A stretch of DNA of 56,018 bases from a virus: positions 1 through 56,018 of IMG/VR virus record IMGVR_UViG_3300043409_000151; one strand, written 5' to 3'. The translations under genes were made by a program, and so were the position numbers. Shown in pieces: positions 16,096 through 24,171 of the stretch (positions are counted from its first letter, which is position 1; every line of letters begins with the position of its first letter). Under the pieces are notes generated by a model, which made no database searches, was not told the origin of the DNA, and saw only the letters and a list, made by a program, of their open reading frames with translations.

Positions 16096-16106
16096 AGAGG
16101 TTTAAT

Positions 16107-17393
16107 ATGGCTTTAACAAAAGCAACGTATTCAATGATTAATGGCGCTGTTGCTAACGTATTTGATTACGGGGCAACAGGCAACGGCACTACAGATGACA
16201 CAGCAGCAATTCAAGCTGCTTTTAATTCTGGCGCATCGTGCATTTTTATTCCTGAAGGTGTTTACATTATTAGCGACACGCTTCAAGTGCCGACCAGAAC
16301 AACTGTTCGTGGTGCATCCGCAGCAGTCAATCAATACGGTACAGTACAACAAACTGGTGCGATACTAAAAGCCGCTGCTGGCGCATTGTCGGGGTCTAAG
16401 GCCGTTATTCAAGCGGGTCAAGCATCCGAACTCGGAAACATTGAATTGCACGATTTAGTGGTTGACATTAAAGACGCGCATTCAACGGCAATTGGTGTCA
16501 AAAAAGAAACGTGCAACCACTTTGTAATGATAAACATTTACGTGGCGGCAAGTCTTGGCACAAGTACTCAAATTGCGTATTTCAACGGAAACGGCACACA
16601 TGGATATTTCCAAAACTTAAATTTGACTGGTGGTAAATATTCAATTTACATGGATAACACGCCGGGTCGTGAATGCCATGACAGCGTTTACAACAAAGTT
16701 TGGATGTATCCCGCAGAAATTACTGGCGCAGCTTGTATGTTTTTTCCTGTCAATGGTGGAAATGCCATTAGCACTTGGATTATGCCCTACATGGAAACCG
16801 GCTCAAGCGGGCTGGTGACTGGAATTTACACATCAAACCTTGCTGAAGTTGAAATGACAATGCTTTACCCAATGTGGGATGGAACATTTTTGTGGCTTTG
16901 GAACGCTCAATATCCATCAAGAACTAGATTTATTGGAAGTAATATATCAACTTTTGACCCATCAAATTTCAATGGGTCGTTTGGTCGCTGTTCAATTATT
17001 GGACGAGAGGGCAACCAGCTTGTCGAAAAGTTATATCTTTATGACGTTGGCAGTGAACTTCAATTTGGTGTTGATTCGTCAGGATTTAATTTTGGCCGTA
17101 TAAGTGCTGGCGCGGCAAAAATTAGTCGTATCCAAGGCGGCAAAAAGACAGAGGTTATCGGCACAGTCAACTCTGGAAGTGTTTTTACAGATACGATATC
17201 AGTCCCGAATGCGGACGTTGGAGACCCAGTTGTCATCGGCATGGACTGGAACGGTGCTGGTGCTTATACGCTAACTGCTCAAGTTGTGTCTAGTGCAACA
17301 GTTCGATACTGGCTTCAGAACAATTCTGGAGCACCAGTTGACTTTGGAACCAGAGTGTTGAAAGCTGTTGTGATCAATGGCACCATAACTTGA
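16107..17393 (+). CDS. Second tailspike with pectate-lyase-type beta-helix
   Basis: A 428-residue protein. ATG 16107 chosen because AAAGAGG lies just upstream. Near residues 17-38 it has VFDYGATGNGTTDDTAAIQ, the pectate_lyase_3 signature, then a beta-helix with Gly/Asn turns (FIPEGVYIISDTLQVP, TTVRGASA) and a C-terminal beta domain. It lacks the anchor domain of the 12734 protein, so it must attach through another subunit, perhaps the fibre just upstream. Likely recognises or degrades a different glycan. Base composition is the most AT-rich of the late arm. Confidence 0.85.
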   Translation: MALTKATYSMINGAVANVFDYGATGNGTTDDTAAIQAAFNSGASCIFIPEGVYIISDTLQVPTRTTVRGASAAVNQYGTVQQTGAILKAAAGALSGSKAVIQAGQASELGNIELHDLVVDIKDAHSTAIGVKKETCNHFVMINIYVAASLGTSTQIAYFNGNGTHGYFQNLNLTGGKYSIYMDNTPGRECHDSVYNKVWMYPAEITGAACMFFPVNGGNAISTWIMPYMETGSSGLVTGIYTSNLAEVEMTMLYPMWDGTFLWLWNAQYPSRTRFIGSNISTFDPSNFNGSFGRCSIIGREGNQLVEKLYLYDVGSELQFGVDSSGFNFGRISAGAAKISRIQGGKKTEVIGTVNSGSVFTDTISVPNADVGDPVVIGMDWNGAGAYTLTAQVVSSATVRYWLQNNSGAPVDFGTRVLKAVVINGTIT

Positions 17394-17403
17394 AAGGTCA
17401 GCC

Positions 17404-17685
17404 ATGAATAATTACAAAATAGTCAGTGTAGATTCTGACGCCGCCACCGGAGCAATTCATGCAGTGTGGTTGGAAATAACCAGACAGGTTGAAAGCCAGC
17501 AGCAAACTGCTGTTTTGGGGGTGTCGTTGGACTACAACACCAGCGGCCCAGAGTTTTTGCCGTATTCGTCAGTAACTGAAAGTGTTGCCCTCAAGTGGGC
17601 AAAAGACAAGATCAAAGAAAGTGAGATTGAGGCTCAGTTCAAACGGCTGTACCCTGCAAAACCAACCTCAGTTGTTCCTTGGTAA
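17404..17685 (+). CDS. Small fibre-associated protein
   Basis: A 93-residue protein, ATG 17404 with GAAAGGTC upstream. N-terminal strands (YKIVSVDSDAATGAIHAVW, LEITRQVE) are followed by QTAVLGVSLDYN and a C-terminal helix (ALKWAKDKIKESEIEAQF). It ends the AT-rich tailspike block. Perhaps a fibre assembly factor or small tip protein. The family is not recognised. Confidence 0.68.
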   Translation: MNNYKIVSVDSDAATGAIHAVWLEITRQVESQQQTAVLGVSLDYNTSGPEFLPYSSVTESVALKWAKDKIKESEIEAQFKRLYPAKPTSVVPW

Positions 17686-17732
17686 ACCGTACTGGCCCGA
17701 TGACCAGAAATTGATTTTGATTGGAGATCAAA

Positions 17733-17990
17733 ATGGCGCTTGAGAAAGTTCAGATTGTTGACCGCATCGAAGTGGTCGAATCGGGTGTTGTGCAAGTTCG
17801 CACCAAGACCGCCATCAAAGAAGATGGCGTTGAAATCAGCAGCAAGTTCCACCGCCATGTCGTTGCCCCCGGCGATGATTACAGCGCCGAGGACACCCGT
17901 GTGCAGGCCATCTGTGCGGCGACGCACACTGCTGAAGTTGTTGCTGCGTATCAAGCTGCCCAAGAAGCTGCACGTCTCCCGCAGGAGTAA
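17733..17990 (+). CDS. Small protein (85 aa) after tailspike block
   Basis: Start placed at ATG 17733, which has GGAG eight bases upstream; an in-frame ATG at 17721 lacks one. Sequence: LEKVQIVDRIEVVESGVVQVR, a beta-hairpin pair, then KFHRHVVAPGDDYS and an Ala-rich helix. The KFHRxVVxPGDD pattern is common in small proteins encoded after phage fibre genes, again of unknown role. GC content returns to the genome norm here. Confidence 0.7.
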   Translation: MALEKVQIVDRIEVVESGVVQVRTKTAIKEDGVEISSKFHRHVVAPGDDYSAEDTRVQAICAATHTAEVVAAYQAAQEAARLPQE

Positions 17991-17996
17991 AGCCCG

Positions 17997-18284
17997 ATGG
18001 ATCAGACGATTGTCAACTGGCTGTTTGCAGGACTAGGTGCCACCCTTGGGTGGGTGCTGAAGGTCGTCTGGGATGCCATCAAAGAATTGAAGGCCGATAT
18101 GAAGCAGATCGAACGTGACCTCCCTGAAGTCTACGTCCGCAGGGACGACTTCAAAGTTGCAATGACTGACATCAAGGACGACTTCAAGGAGTTGAAGCAC
18201 GACATGAAAGACGGCTTCAACAAGATCGACAGCACCCTCGGGCTGCTGTTCAAAAAGCTCGAAACCAAACTTACCAAGGAGTAA
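17997..18284 (+). CDS. Membrane-anchored coiled-coil protein, lysis cassette
   Basis: A 95-residue protein with AGGAG upstream of ATG 17997. One N-terminal membrane segment (LFAGLGATLGWVLKVVWDAI, about 9-28) is followed by a charged helical region (LKADMKQIERDLPEVYVRRDDF and KDDFKELKHDMKDGFNKID, 30-80). Proteins of this layout, with the LPxxYVRRDDF phrase, usually sit next to phage holins. It may be an accessory holin or an inner-membrane spanin-like component. It opens the segment leading to the holin and endolysin. Confidence 0.72.
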   Translation: MDQTIVNWLFAGLGATLGWVLKVVWDAIKELKADMKQIERDLPEVYVRRDDFKVAMTDIKDDFKELKHDMKDGFNKIDSTLGLLFKKLETKLTKE

Positions 18285-18287
18285 ATC

Positions 18288-18473
18288 ATGCCCGGAATGA
18301 TGATGAAAAAAGACAAGCCCGCCGCCATGCCTATGGCCTACAAAAAAGGCGGTATGGTTAAGAAGCCCATGTCCTATGAAAAGGGCGGCATGGTACCTAA
18401 AGCAATGCACAAAATGCCTGACGGCAAGATGATGCCCGGTACCAAGCACGGCTCCAAAACTAAGGCCAAGTAA
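18288..18473 (+). CDS. KGGMV-motif mini-protein (two copies of the motif)
   Basis: A 61-residue protein, Met- and Lys-rich, with CAAGGAG before ATG 18288. It contains YKKGGMVKKP and then SYEKGGMVPKA, two copies of the core found once each in the genes at 2340 and 2557, followed by KMPDGKMMPGTKHG. No hydrophobic segment; predicted disordered. Its location within the lysis/late region, far from the other copies, indicates the motif is spread across the virion/late genes rather than reflecting one tandem duplication. Confidence 0.75.
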   Translation: MPGMMMKKDKPAAMPMAYKKGGMVKKPMSYEKGGMVPKAMHKMPDGKMMPGTKHGSKTKAK

Positions 18474-18521
18474 CCCACGCGCTGCGGCGTTTGGGTCAAC
18501 CCGTTGGTTAAGTAGTACCAC

Positions 18522-18968
18522 ATGATTGCCGAAATTGCCGCAGCGAACGCTGCATTTAATGTCATCAAAGCAGCCCTTGCCAATGGCAAGGAGTTGTCTG
18601 CGCTCGGGTCAAGGGTCTTTGACTACTTTGACAACAAGGCGGTCATCCAAGAAAGAGCCACCAAGAAGGGCGGCGGCAGCGACATAGAAGAATTCATGGC
18701 GCTGGAGCAACTGAACGCTCAGGAGGTGGAGCTTCGTGAGCGCATGGTCTACGCTGGCCGTCCGGGGATGTGGAGTGATTGGCAGAAGTTCCAAGCCGCA
18801 GCGGCACGTAGACGCAGGGAAGCCAAAGAAGCAGCCGCCAGAGAAGCAAAGAGACGTCAGCGGCAGCTTGAGGACATGGCTGAGTACATAGCCATCGGAT
18901 TGGGAGTAATCGTCCTTGCTGGCCTTCTGGTCGGCGGCATCGTCCTTTACACGAAGCACTTGCGATGA
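18522..18968 (+). CDS. C-terminally membrane-anchored coiled-coil protein
   Basis: A 148-residue protein. The first 45 residues are Ala-rich and helical (ANAAFNVIKAALANGKEL). The middle is a highly charged Arg/Ala/Lys helix (RRREAKEAAAREAKRRQRQL, about 100-119), and the last 30 residues form one transmembrane segment (IAIGLGVIVLAGLLVGGIVLY) with a short basic tail. No clear ribosome site precedes the ATG. It overlaps the next gene by ATGA. It resembles small late membrane proteins next to holins, possibly a spanin-like or ejection-related component. Confidence 0.72.
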   Translation: MIAEIAAANAAFNVIKAALANGKELSALGSRVFDYFDNKAVIQERATKKGGGSDIEEFMALEQLNAQEVELRERMVYAGRPGMWSDWQKFQAAAARRRREAKEAAAREAKRRQRQLEDMAEYIAIGLGVIVLAGLLVGGIVLYTKHLR

Positions 18969-19582
18969 GCGACGAAAAGCTGAACGCCAACACAACACTC
19001 GACAAGGTGCTCGGGTATGTGGACTCGCCGTTCAAGCTGTTCGCCATCCTCATCATGGGCGTGGTGGCCTTTGCTGGGTACTTCCTTTGGCAGAACCAAA
19101 CCTTCATGCTGGACGCATACAAGGAGTCCAAGAAACTGCCGGAGATCAACACCAGCCGCGCTGACGATGCAAGCTCTATGCTGTTCAAGCAAACCGGGGC
19201 GGCGGTAGTAGCGATCTTCAGGGTCAACCCGCTGTTCAACAGCCGGGTGCTGTACCGGGCCTACACCAAGGACGGGCGCGACAAGACGATTGAAGACATC
19301 GACGTGGGTCTGTTCAGCCAGAACTCATCCAACAACTCGGATGTCGTCAAGCTGATGACAAACGAGATTCCTTGCGGCGAGTACCGATACGCTCAATCCG
19401 AGGTAGGCTTGTGGTATATCGAGAAGGGCGTAAAATTTACCTGCCGGGTAAGTGTGCCGCCTGACTCGCATCGGTTTGTTGGACAGATCACGGTAGGTTG
19501 GGCCGAACCTCCTGTGGATATAGAGCAGGTCAAATTCATGCTGGAGATTGCCAGCACGATACTAACTAAAAGGGGTAACTGA
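18965..19582 (+). CDS. Membrane protein of the lysis cassette (205 aa)
   Basis: A single transmembrane segment near residues 23-42 (FKLFAILIMGVVAFAGYFLW) is followed by a periplasmic-type soluble domain with predicted alpha/beta structure (AAVVAIFRVNPLFNSRVLY, CGEYRYAQSEVGLWYIEKG, FVGQITVGWAEPP). It contains two cysteines (in PCGEY and FTCRV) that could pair in the periplasm. Coupled to both neighbours. Probably acts in lysis with the holin and endolysin. I do not recognise the family with certainty. Confidence 0.72.
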   Translation: MSDEKLNANTTLDKVLGYVDSPFKLFAILIMGVVAFAGYFLWQNQTFMLDAYKESKKLPEINTSRADDASSMLFKQTGAAVVAIFRVNPLFNSRVLYRAYTKDGRDKTIEDIDVGLFSQNSSNNSDVVKLMTNEIPCGEYRYAQSEVGLWYIEKGVKFTCRVSVPPDSHRFVGQITVGWAEPPVDIEQVKFMLEIASTILTKRGN

Positions 19583-19583
19583 T

Positions 19584-20081
19584 ATGGATTGGCTCAAACA
19601 GATTGCACCGACTATCGCCACCGCAATGGGTGGCCCGCTTGCTGGTATGGCTGTGTCGGCCATCTCCAAAGCTATCGGGGTTGACCCGGACAAAGTTGGC
19701 GACATGATCTCCAACAACAAATTGTCAGCAGAGCAGATTGCACAGGTCAAGATTGCTGAGATCGAACTGCAAAAGCAGGCGCAAGAACTTGGCCTCAATT
19801 TTGAAAAGCTGGAGGTTGAAGACAGGAAGTCAGCACGGGAGATGCAGGCTACCACCCGCTCAATGATGCCGCCCATTCTGGCTGGCGCGGTCACGATAGG
19901 CTTCTTCGGCATCGTGACACTGATGTTTTTCAGCAAGATAGACGAAAACAATCCAGCCATCCTGATGATGCTTGGCTCACTCGGCACCGCATGGACGGGC
20001 ATCATCGCCTATTATTTTGGTAGCAGTGCTGGCTCACAAGCCAAGACCGACCTGCTCTCTAAATCGGGGCCAGCAAAATGA
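19584..20081 (+). CDS. Holin, three-TM gene-transfer-agent type
   Basis: A 165-residue protein matching the GTA_holin_3TM pattern (PF11351). An N-terminal amphipathic and hydrophobic part (PTIATAMGGPLAGMAVSAIS, then GVDPDKV) leads to a helical Gln/Glu segment (EIELQKQAQELGLNFEKLE) with DRKSAREMQ. Two strong membrane helices follow (MPPILAGAVTIGFFGIVTLM and LGSLGTAWTGIIAYYFGSS), then a short SAGSQAKTDLL tail. It permeabilises the inner membrane at lysis so the endolysin can reach the wall. The ATGA overlap with the endolysin gene gives coordinated synthesis. Confidence 0.85.
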   Translation: MDWLKQIAPTIATAMGGPLAGMAVSAISKAIGVDPDKVGDMISNNKLSAEQIAQVKIAEIELQKQAQELGLNFEKLEVEDRKSAREMQATTRSMMPPILAGAVTIGFFGIVTLMFFSKIDENNPAILMMLGSLGTAWTGIIAYYFGSSAGSQAKTDLLSKSGPAK

Positions 20082-20542
20082 ACCTGACTGAAAACTTCAC
20101 GCTGTCCGAGATGACCAAAAGCGAAACCGCTTTGCGCCACGACATGGACAACTCGCCCGACCAGACGGCGATCAGCAACTTGCAGGCGCTGGCTGTACAT
20201 GTACTCCAACCTGTGCGTGACCACTACGGCAAGGGCGTGAAAGTCAACTCGGGCTTCCGCCATCCTGATGTCAACGCCAAGGTGGGTGGCTCCAAAACGT
20301 CTGACCACTGCAAAGGCATGGCAGCGGACATCGAAATCCCCGGTGTACCCAACGCAGAACTGGCCGAGTGGGTTCGCGGCAATCTCCCATTTACTCAGGT
20401 GATCCTTGAGTTCTATACTCAGGGTGTGCCGGACAGCGGCTGGGTGCATGTGTCGTATGACCCCGCAAACCTGAAGAAGCAGGCGCTGACTGCCGTCAAG
20501 CAAGACGGCAAAACGGTTTACCTACAAGGATTGGTTGCGTAA
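20078..20542 (+). CDS. Endolysin, M15-type zinc peptidase
   Basis: A 154-residue peptidoglycan peptidase of the Peptidase_M15_3 type. Zinc ligands are visible: His77 and Asp84 in SDHCKGMAADIE, and His124 in SGWVHVSY; SGFRHPDVN lies upstream as usual. It would cleave the peptide stem or cross-link. No signal peptide, so release depends on the upstream holin. Overlaps the holin stop by ATGA and runs into the next gene by TAATG. Start and length are normal for the family. Confidence 0.92.
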   Translation: MNLTENFTLSEMTKSETALRHDMDNSPDQTAISNLQALAVHVLQPVRDHYGKGVKVNSGFRHPDVNAKVGGSKTSDHCKGMAADIEIPGVPNAELAEWVRGNLPFTQVILEFYTQGVPDSGWVHVSYDPANLKKQALTAVKQDGKTVYLQGLVA

Positions 20543-22977
20543 TGGCTGGGATCAAGATCACAAACTTCCTCGGCAAGGCTCCCAAGGTTAGCCCGGAGTT
20601 GCTGCCGAACACGGCTGCGCAGATCGCACAGAACTGCAAGCTGTACTCAGGTGATCTGATTCCCTACCCACAACCTGTTGTGGTTGACAACACTGAGCGC
20701 ACTGGCGTGATCAAGACGCTGTACGCGCTGCGCAACCCGGCCAACCCGAACGATCTGAAGTGGCTCTCGTGGAACACTGAGGTCAGCATCGCGGTGGCCT
20801 CGGCCAACTTGCAAGACGAGCAGCGGTTCTACTACTCCGGCGACGGCTCGCCCAAGATCAGCAACTACGATCTGGCGACATCGGGCGCTGCCCCGTATCC
20901 GGTCGGGTACTACGATCTCGGTCTGCCCATACCGCTCACTTCGCAGGTGTTGACCACGGTCGCTGCGACGTTCACAACCAAGACCACCGCCAGCTTTGCA
21001 CGAGATGCGGGCAATACCGCCACCATCATCACCGGCACAGCGCACGGCCTGCGCACGGGCAACAGCATTACCATCTCAGGCTTCACGTTCCGCACGGGAA
21101 CCTACAATCAACCCGGCACCACGACCATCACGGTCACGCTCAACGGCCACGGGCTGGCGAACGGCGCGTCTGTCACGCTGGACTACACCTCCGGTACGGC
21201 AGTCGATGGCACGTTCGACATCGCCAACGTCACGGTCAACACGTTCGACATCACAGTCGCCACTGCGGCCACGACCAGCGGTAACGTCAACCTCAACATC
21301 CGCAGCTTCAACGCGACCAACGTGGAATGCACCGTGGTCAACACTACCACGCTCACCTACTTCAGTCCCGGTGTACAGATCACAACAACCGCTTACACGG
21401 ATGGCAACGTCGATCTCGGCGGGCTGACGCAGGCCCGCTCTTACGTCTTCACATGGTTCACACCGTGGGACGAGGAGTCCATCGCCTCCAAGCCATCGGA
21501 CAACCTGTACATCAAAGAGGGCATTCAGGTCACGGTCAGCGCCATCCCCACGGTCAAGCCTTCGGGCGACAACTTTGTGCGTGGTGTACGCCTGTACCGC
21601 ACGCTGGCGGCAGCTTCCGGCACTGAGTACTTCCGCCTCGCCACGCTCTGGTTCCCCACCGGGCTGACGACTGTGCAGCGCACGGCCAACGTCTCGCGGG
21701 TCACGCTGTTGTTTCCTCACAACTTGTCGGAGGAAGACCGCTTCAAAATCAGCGGTTGCACCGTGGCATCGTTCGACATCACAGGCGGCATCGTCACTGA
21801 TGTGATCGACGACTACACCTTCGAGTACGCGCAGGCGGCGGGGGACGTGGCTTCTACCGCTGTGGGTGCAGGCACCATGTTCCATGATGTCTCCGAGAAC
21901 CCACCCACGACTGCGGCCCGGTACTGGGGCGACGGCGGCAACTTCGATTTCCTCGACGACTTCGATTCGCGCAACTTGCTCGACGTGCTTGCCAGCGATG
22001 AGTACGACTCGCCGCCCGAAGACTTGCAGGGGTTGGTCACTGTCCAGAACAGCATCCTCGTGGGCTTCGTGGGTAACACGTTGTACTTCTCCGAACCCGG
22101 CCAGCCCAGCGCGTGGCCCAGTCGGTACGCCACCCCGGTGGGGGAGCAGATCGTTGCACTCGGGGCGATAGCCGGTTCCCTGCTGGTGTTGACCAAGGGT
22201 TATCCCTACATCGTTGCTGTGCGCGACCCGGCAGCGGGTGTGTCCGTTGACCGCATCGACGTGCTGTATCCCTGCCTGAGCGCCCAGAGTGTGGTCACGA
22301 TGGGCTACGGCATCGTCTGGTCTACCAACGACGGGCTGGCCGTGTACTCGCCCACCAGCGGCGCGGCGCTTGTCACCAAGGCGTTGTACAACAACGACAC
22401 GTGGACGGTGGATGTCAACCCCAACACGGTCGTGGCTGAATACTACGGTGAGAACTACCTTGCCTCGCACTCCACCGGCTCGTTCGTGTTTGAGCAGGAC
22501 GCCAAGGTGGGCGGCTTCTTTGTGGACACTGACCCGGTGTTCACTGCCTCGTGGTACGACACACAGACTGGCAAGCTGTACTACGTCTCCGGCACGCTGG
22601 GCGATGTCTACGAGTGGGACGATCTGAGTCAGCCCGCCCTGACAATGGAGTGGAAGTCCAAGGTCATCATCACCAAGGACATGCTCAACCTCGGCGCAGC
22701 CCGAGTGATTGCCGACTACAGCACCGTGACCAACACATGGGACACTGAGACGGTGCTGTGGAACTCTGCGCTGACCAACTGGAACAACGCCGATGAGATC
22801 ACGTTCTACCTCTGGGTGAACAAGCAGTTGATTTTCACCACCACGGTCAACGACGTGGATGGGTTCCGCCTGCCCACTGGGTATCGCACCGATACCTTCG
22901 AGGTGGGTGTCGAGGGTAACGTCCGGGTGCGAGCGATTCACTTGGCCGAAACCATGTTCGGCCTGCGGGAGGTGTAA
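20542..22977 (+). CDS. Tail nozzle / tail tubular B-like protein
   Basis: An 811-residue protein. The body shows repeated beta-propeller-like blades typical of podovirus nozzles (LQGLVTVQNSILVGFVGN, YFSEPGQPSAWP, LVLTKGYPYIVAV, YGIVWSTNDGLAVYSP), with a C-terminal strand region. Between about residues 150 and 270, and again near 390, sit insert domains with HGL..G(N/A)S(I/V)T repeats (AHGLRTGNSITISG and GHGLANGASVTLDY), an Ig-like module seen in phage tail proteins. It would form the distal tube. It lies after the lysis genes, separated from the adaptors at 10.5-11.9 kb. Confidence 0.8.
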   Translation: MAGIKITNFLGKAPKVSPELLPNTAAQIAQNCKLYSGDLIPYPQPVVVDNTERTGVIKTLYALRNPANPNDLKWLSWNTEVSIAVASANLQDEQRFYYSGDGSPKISNYDLATSGAAPYPVGYYDLGLPIPLTSQVLTTVAATFTTKTTASFARDAGNTATIITGTAHGLRTGNSITISGFTFRTGTYNQPGTTTITVTLNGHGLANGASVTLDYTSGTAVDGTFDIANVTVNTFDITVATAATTSGNVNLNIRSFNATNVECTVVNTTTLTYFSPGVQITTTAYTDGNVDLGGLTQARSYVFTWFTPWDEESIASKPSDNLYIKEGIQVTVSAIPTVKPSGDNFVRGVRLYRTLAAASGTEYFRLATLWFPTGLTTVQRTANVSRVTLLFPHNLSEEDRFKISGCTVASFDITGGIVTDVIDDYTFEYAQAAGDVASTAVGAGTMFHDVSENPPTTAARYWGDGGNFDFLDDFDSRNLLDVLASDEYDSPPEDLQGLVTVQNSILVGFVGNTLYFSEPGQPSAWPSRYATPVGEQIVALGAIAGSLLVLTKGYPYIVAVRDPAAGVSVDRIDVLYPCLSAQSVVTMGYGIVWSTNDGLAVYSPTSGAALVTKALYNNDTWTVDVNPNTVVAEYYGENYLASHSTGSFVFEQDAKVGGFFVDTDPVFTASWYDTQTGKLYYVSGTLGDVYEWDDLSQPALTMEWKSKVIITKDMLNLGAARVIADYSTVTNTWDTETVLWNSALTNWNNADEITFYLWVNKQLIFTTTVNDVDGFRLPTGYRTDTFEVGVEGNVRVRAIHLAETMFGLREV

Positions 22978-23336
22978 TGGCTATCCGACCACCACGATTT
23001 ACGGCGATCCCCAGCATCCCCCAACAGGGGCTGACGGACTGGCAGTTCAGCACGCTCAACGCCATGAAGGAGAACATCGAACTCCTGACCGGGGCCAGAG
23101 GTGCAAACGCTGCCTCTGCAACGGCGCTGACCCGAGGCTCTGTGACGGTGGCAAACCCACCGGCTCAGACAATGACACAAGTGACGGCTGTAGGAGCGGG
23201 GTTTACAATCAGTGGAACGAATGTACCCAGCCTCGACGATTATGTAAAACTTGTCGGCAACGTACAACAACTTGCCAACGATGTAGCCACTTTGCGCAGC
23301 GTAGTCAACGCGCTGATCAACCAACTGAAAGGGTAA
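22977..23336 (+). CDS. Small virion-associated protein (119 aa)
   Basis: A 119-residue protein joined by TAATG to the nozzle gene, with GGAGGTG as ribosome site. N-terminal PPRFTAIPSIPQQGLTDWQF, then helices (TLNAMKENIELLTGARG), an Ala/Thr-rich strand region and a C-terminal coiled coil (DDYVKLVGNVQQLANDVATL). Looks like a short trimeric or tail-fitting protein between nozzle and internal virion proteins. Family unrecognised. Confidence 0.7.
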   Translation: MAIRPPRFTAIPSIPQQGLTDWQFSTLNAMKENIELLTGARGANAASATALTRGSVTVANPPAQTMTQVTAVGAGFTISGTNVPSLDDYVKLVGNVQQLANDVATLRSVVNALINQLKG

Positions 23337-23340
23337 CTCC

Positions 23341-24171
23341 ATGAACAACCCCGGCATGACAAACCTCGATCTGCCCCCGGCGCTCGCCAGCATCTTGAGC
23401 ATGGGCAGCAGCGCCGCGCCCAGCGCACCTATGGGCGGCAACGCCCGTGCAGGACTGGCTTCCGGCATGATGGGGCAGCAGTCGTTCATCCCATCGTACC
23501 AAGCAGGCGGCATGATCGGCGAGGGCGGTATGCCTGACCAAGCAGGTATGGGCATGGGTATGGGCGCAGCCCCGTCGGGCAATGTCGGCCTGACCCCGCA
23601 GGGCCAGCCACAAGGCGGCGCGATGTCGCCGCAAATGATGGAGATGCAGATCAACCAGTTTGCAACCCAGCGCCCGCAGGAGTTGGCTCAGATCAAACAG
23701 GCCATCATGCAGGTGATGCAGACCGGCGAGTTGACCCAGCAAGAACTCAACATGATTGTCCAGTTGGCGACCGTGGCCGCGCAGAACCCGGAGATGTACT
23801 CCTACGTGCGCAACTTTGCCATTCAGCAGGGTATCGCCACCGAGCAAGACTTGCCCCCGGAGTACGACCAAGGGCTGGTTTTTGTGCTGCTCCTCGCCGC
23901 TCGTGCGATCCAAGCGGATGTGGGTGGGCAGAACATGATGCAAGGCGGTAGTCCTGCAATGGCCGGTGGCCCGGAGATCGCCGCATCCCAAGTGACCAGT
24001 GGTGCGATCCCCTCAATGGCCCGTGGTGGTATGACCCCTGACTCCAAAAAGGCTGACGGGTCTGTACTGATCAACGCACATGAAGGAGAATACGTCATCC
24101 CTAAGCGCGTGGTCGAAATGAAGGGCAAGGAGTTCTTCGACAGCTTGGTTGAGAAGTACAAGGACGCATGA
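23341..24171 (+). CDS. Internal virion / tape-like protein with AHEGEYVIP motif
   Basis: A 276-residue Gly/Met/Gln-rich protein. The N-terminal region contains PSYQAGGMIGEGGMPDQ (51-67), a weak relative of the KGGMV motif, followed by a low-complexity GMGMGMGAA tract. The centre is helical (INQFATQRPQELAQIKQAIM). The C-terminus is VLINAHEGEYVIPKRVVEMKG, a motif often seen at the end of phage tail tape and internal virion proteins. ATGA overlap with the next gene. Probably an ejected or tail-lumen protein. Confidence 0.75.
   Translation: MNNPGMTNLDLPPALASILSMGSSAAPSAPMGGNARAGLASGMMGQQSFIPSYQAGGMIGEGGMPDQAGMGMGMGAAPSGNVGLTPQGQPQGGAMSPQMMEMQINQFATQRPQELAQIKQAIMQVMQTGELTQQELNMIVQLATVAAQNPEMYSYVRNFAIQQGIATEQDLPPEYDQGLVFVLLLAARAIQADVGGQNMMQGGSPAMAGGPEIAASQVTSGAIPSMARGGMTPDSKKADGSVLINAHEGEYVIPKRVVEMKGKEFFDSLVEKYKDA

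Noticed and set aside
18474-18521. Possible hairpin (ACCCACGC with GCGTTTGGGT) before the 18522 gene.
   Set aside because: Imperfect stem and no U tract. It could influence translation, but there is not enough to call a site.
21076-22941. 621-codon frame antisense to the nozzle protein.
   Set aside because: Composition (Val/Gly/Arg/His) is that of a reverse-strand shadow; the forward nozzle frame has clear motifs and ribosome site.
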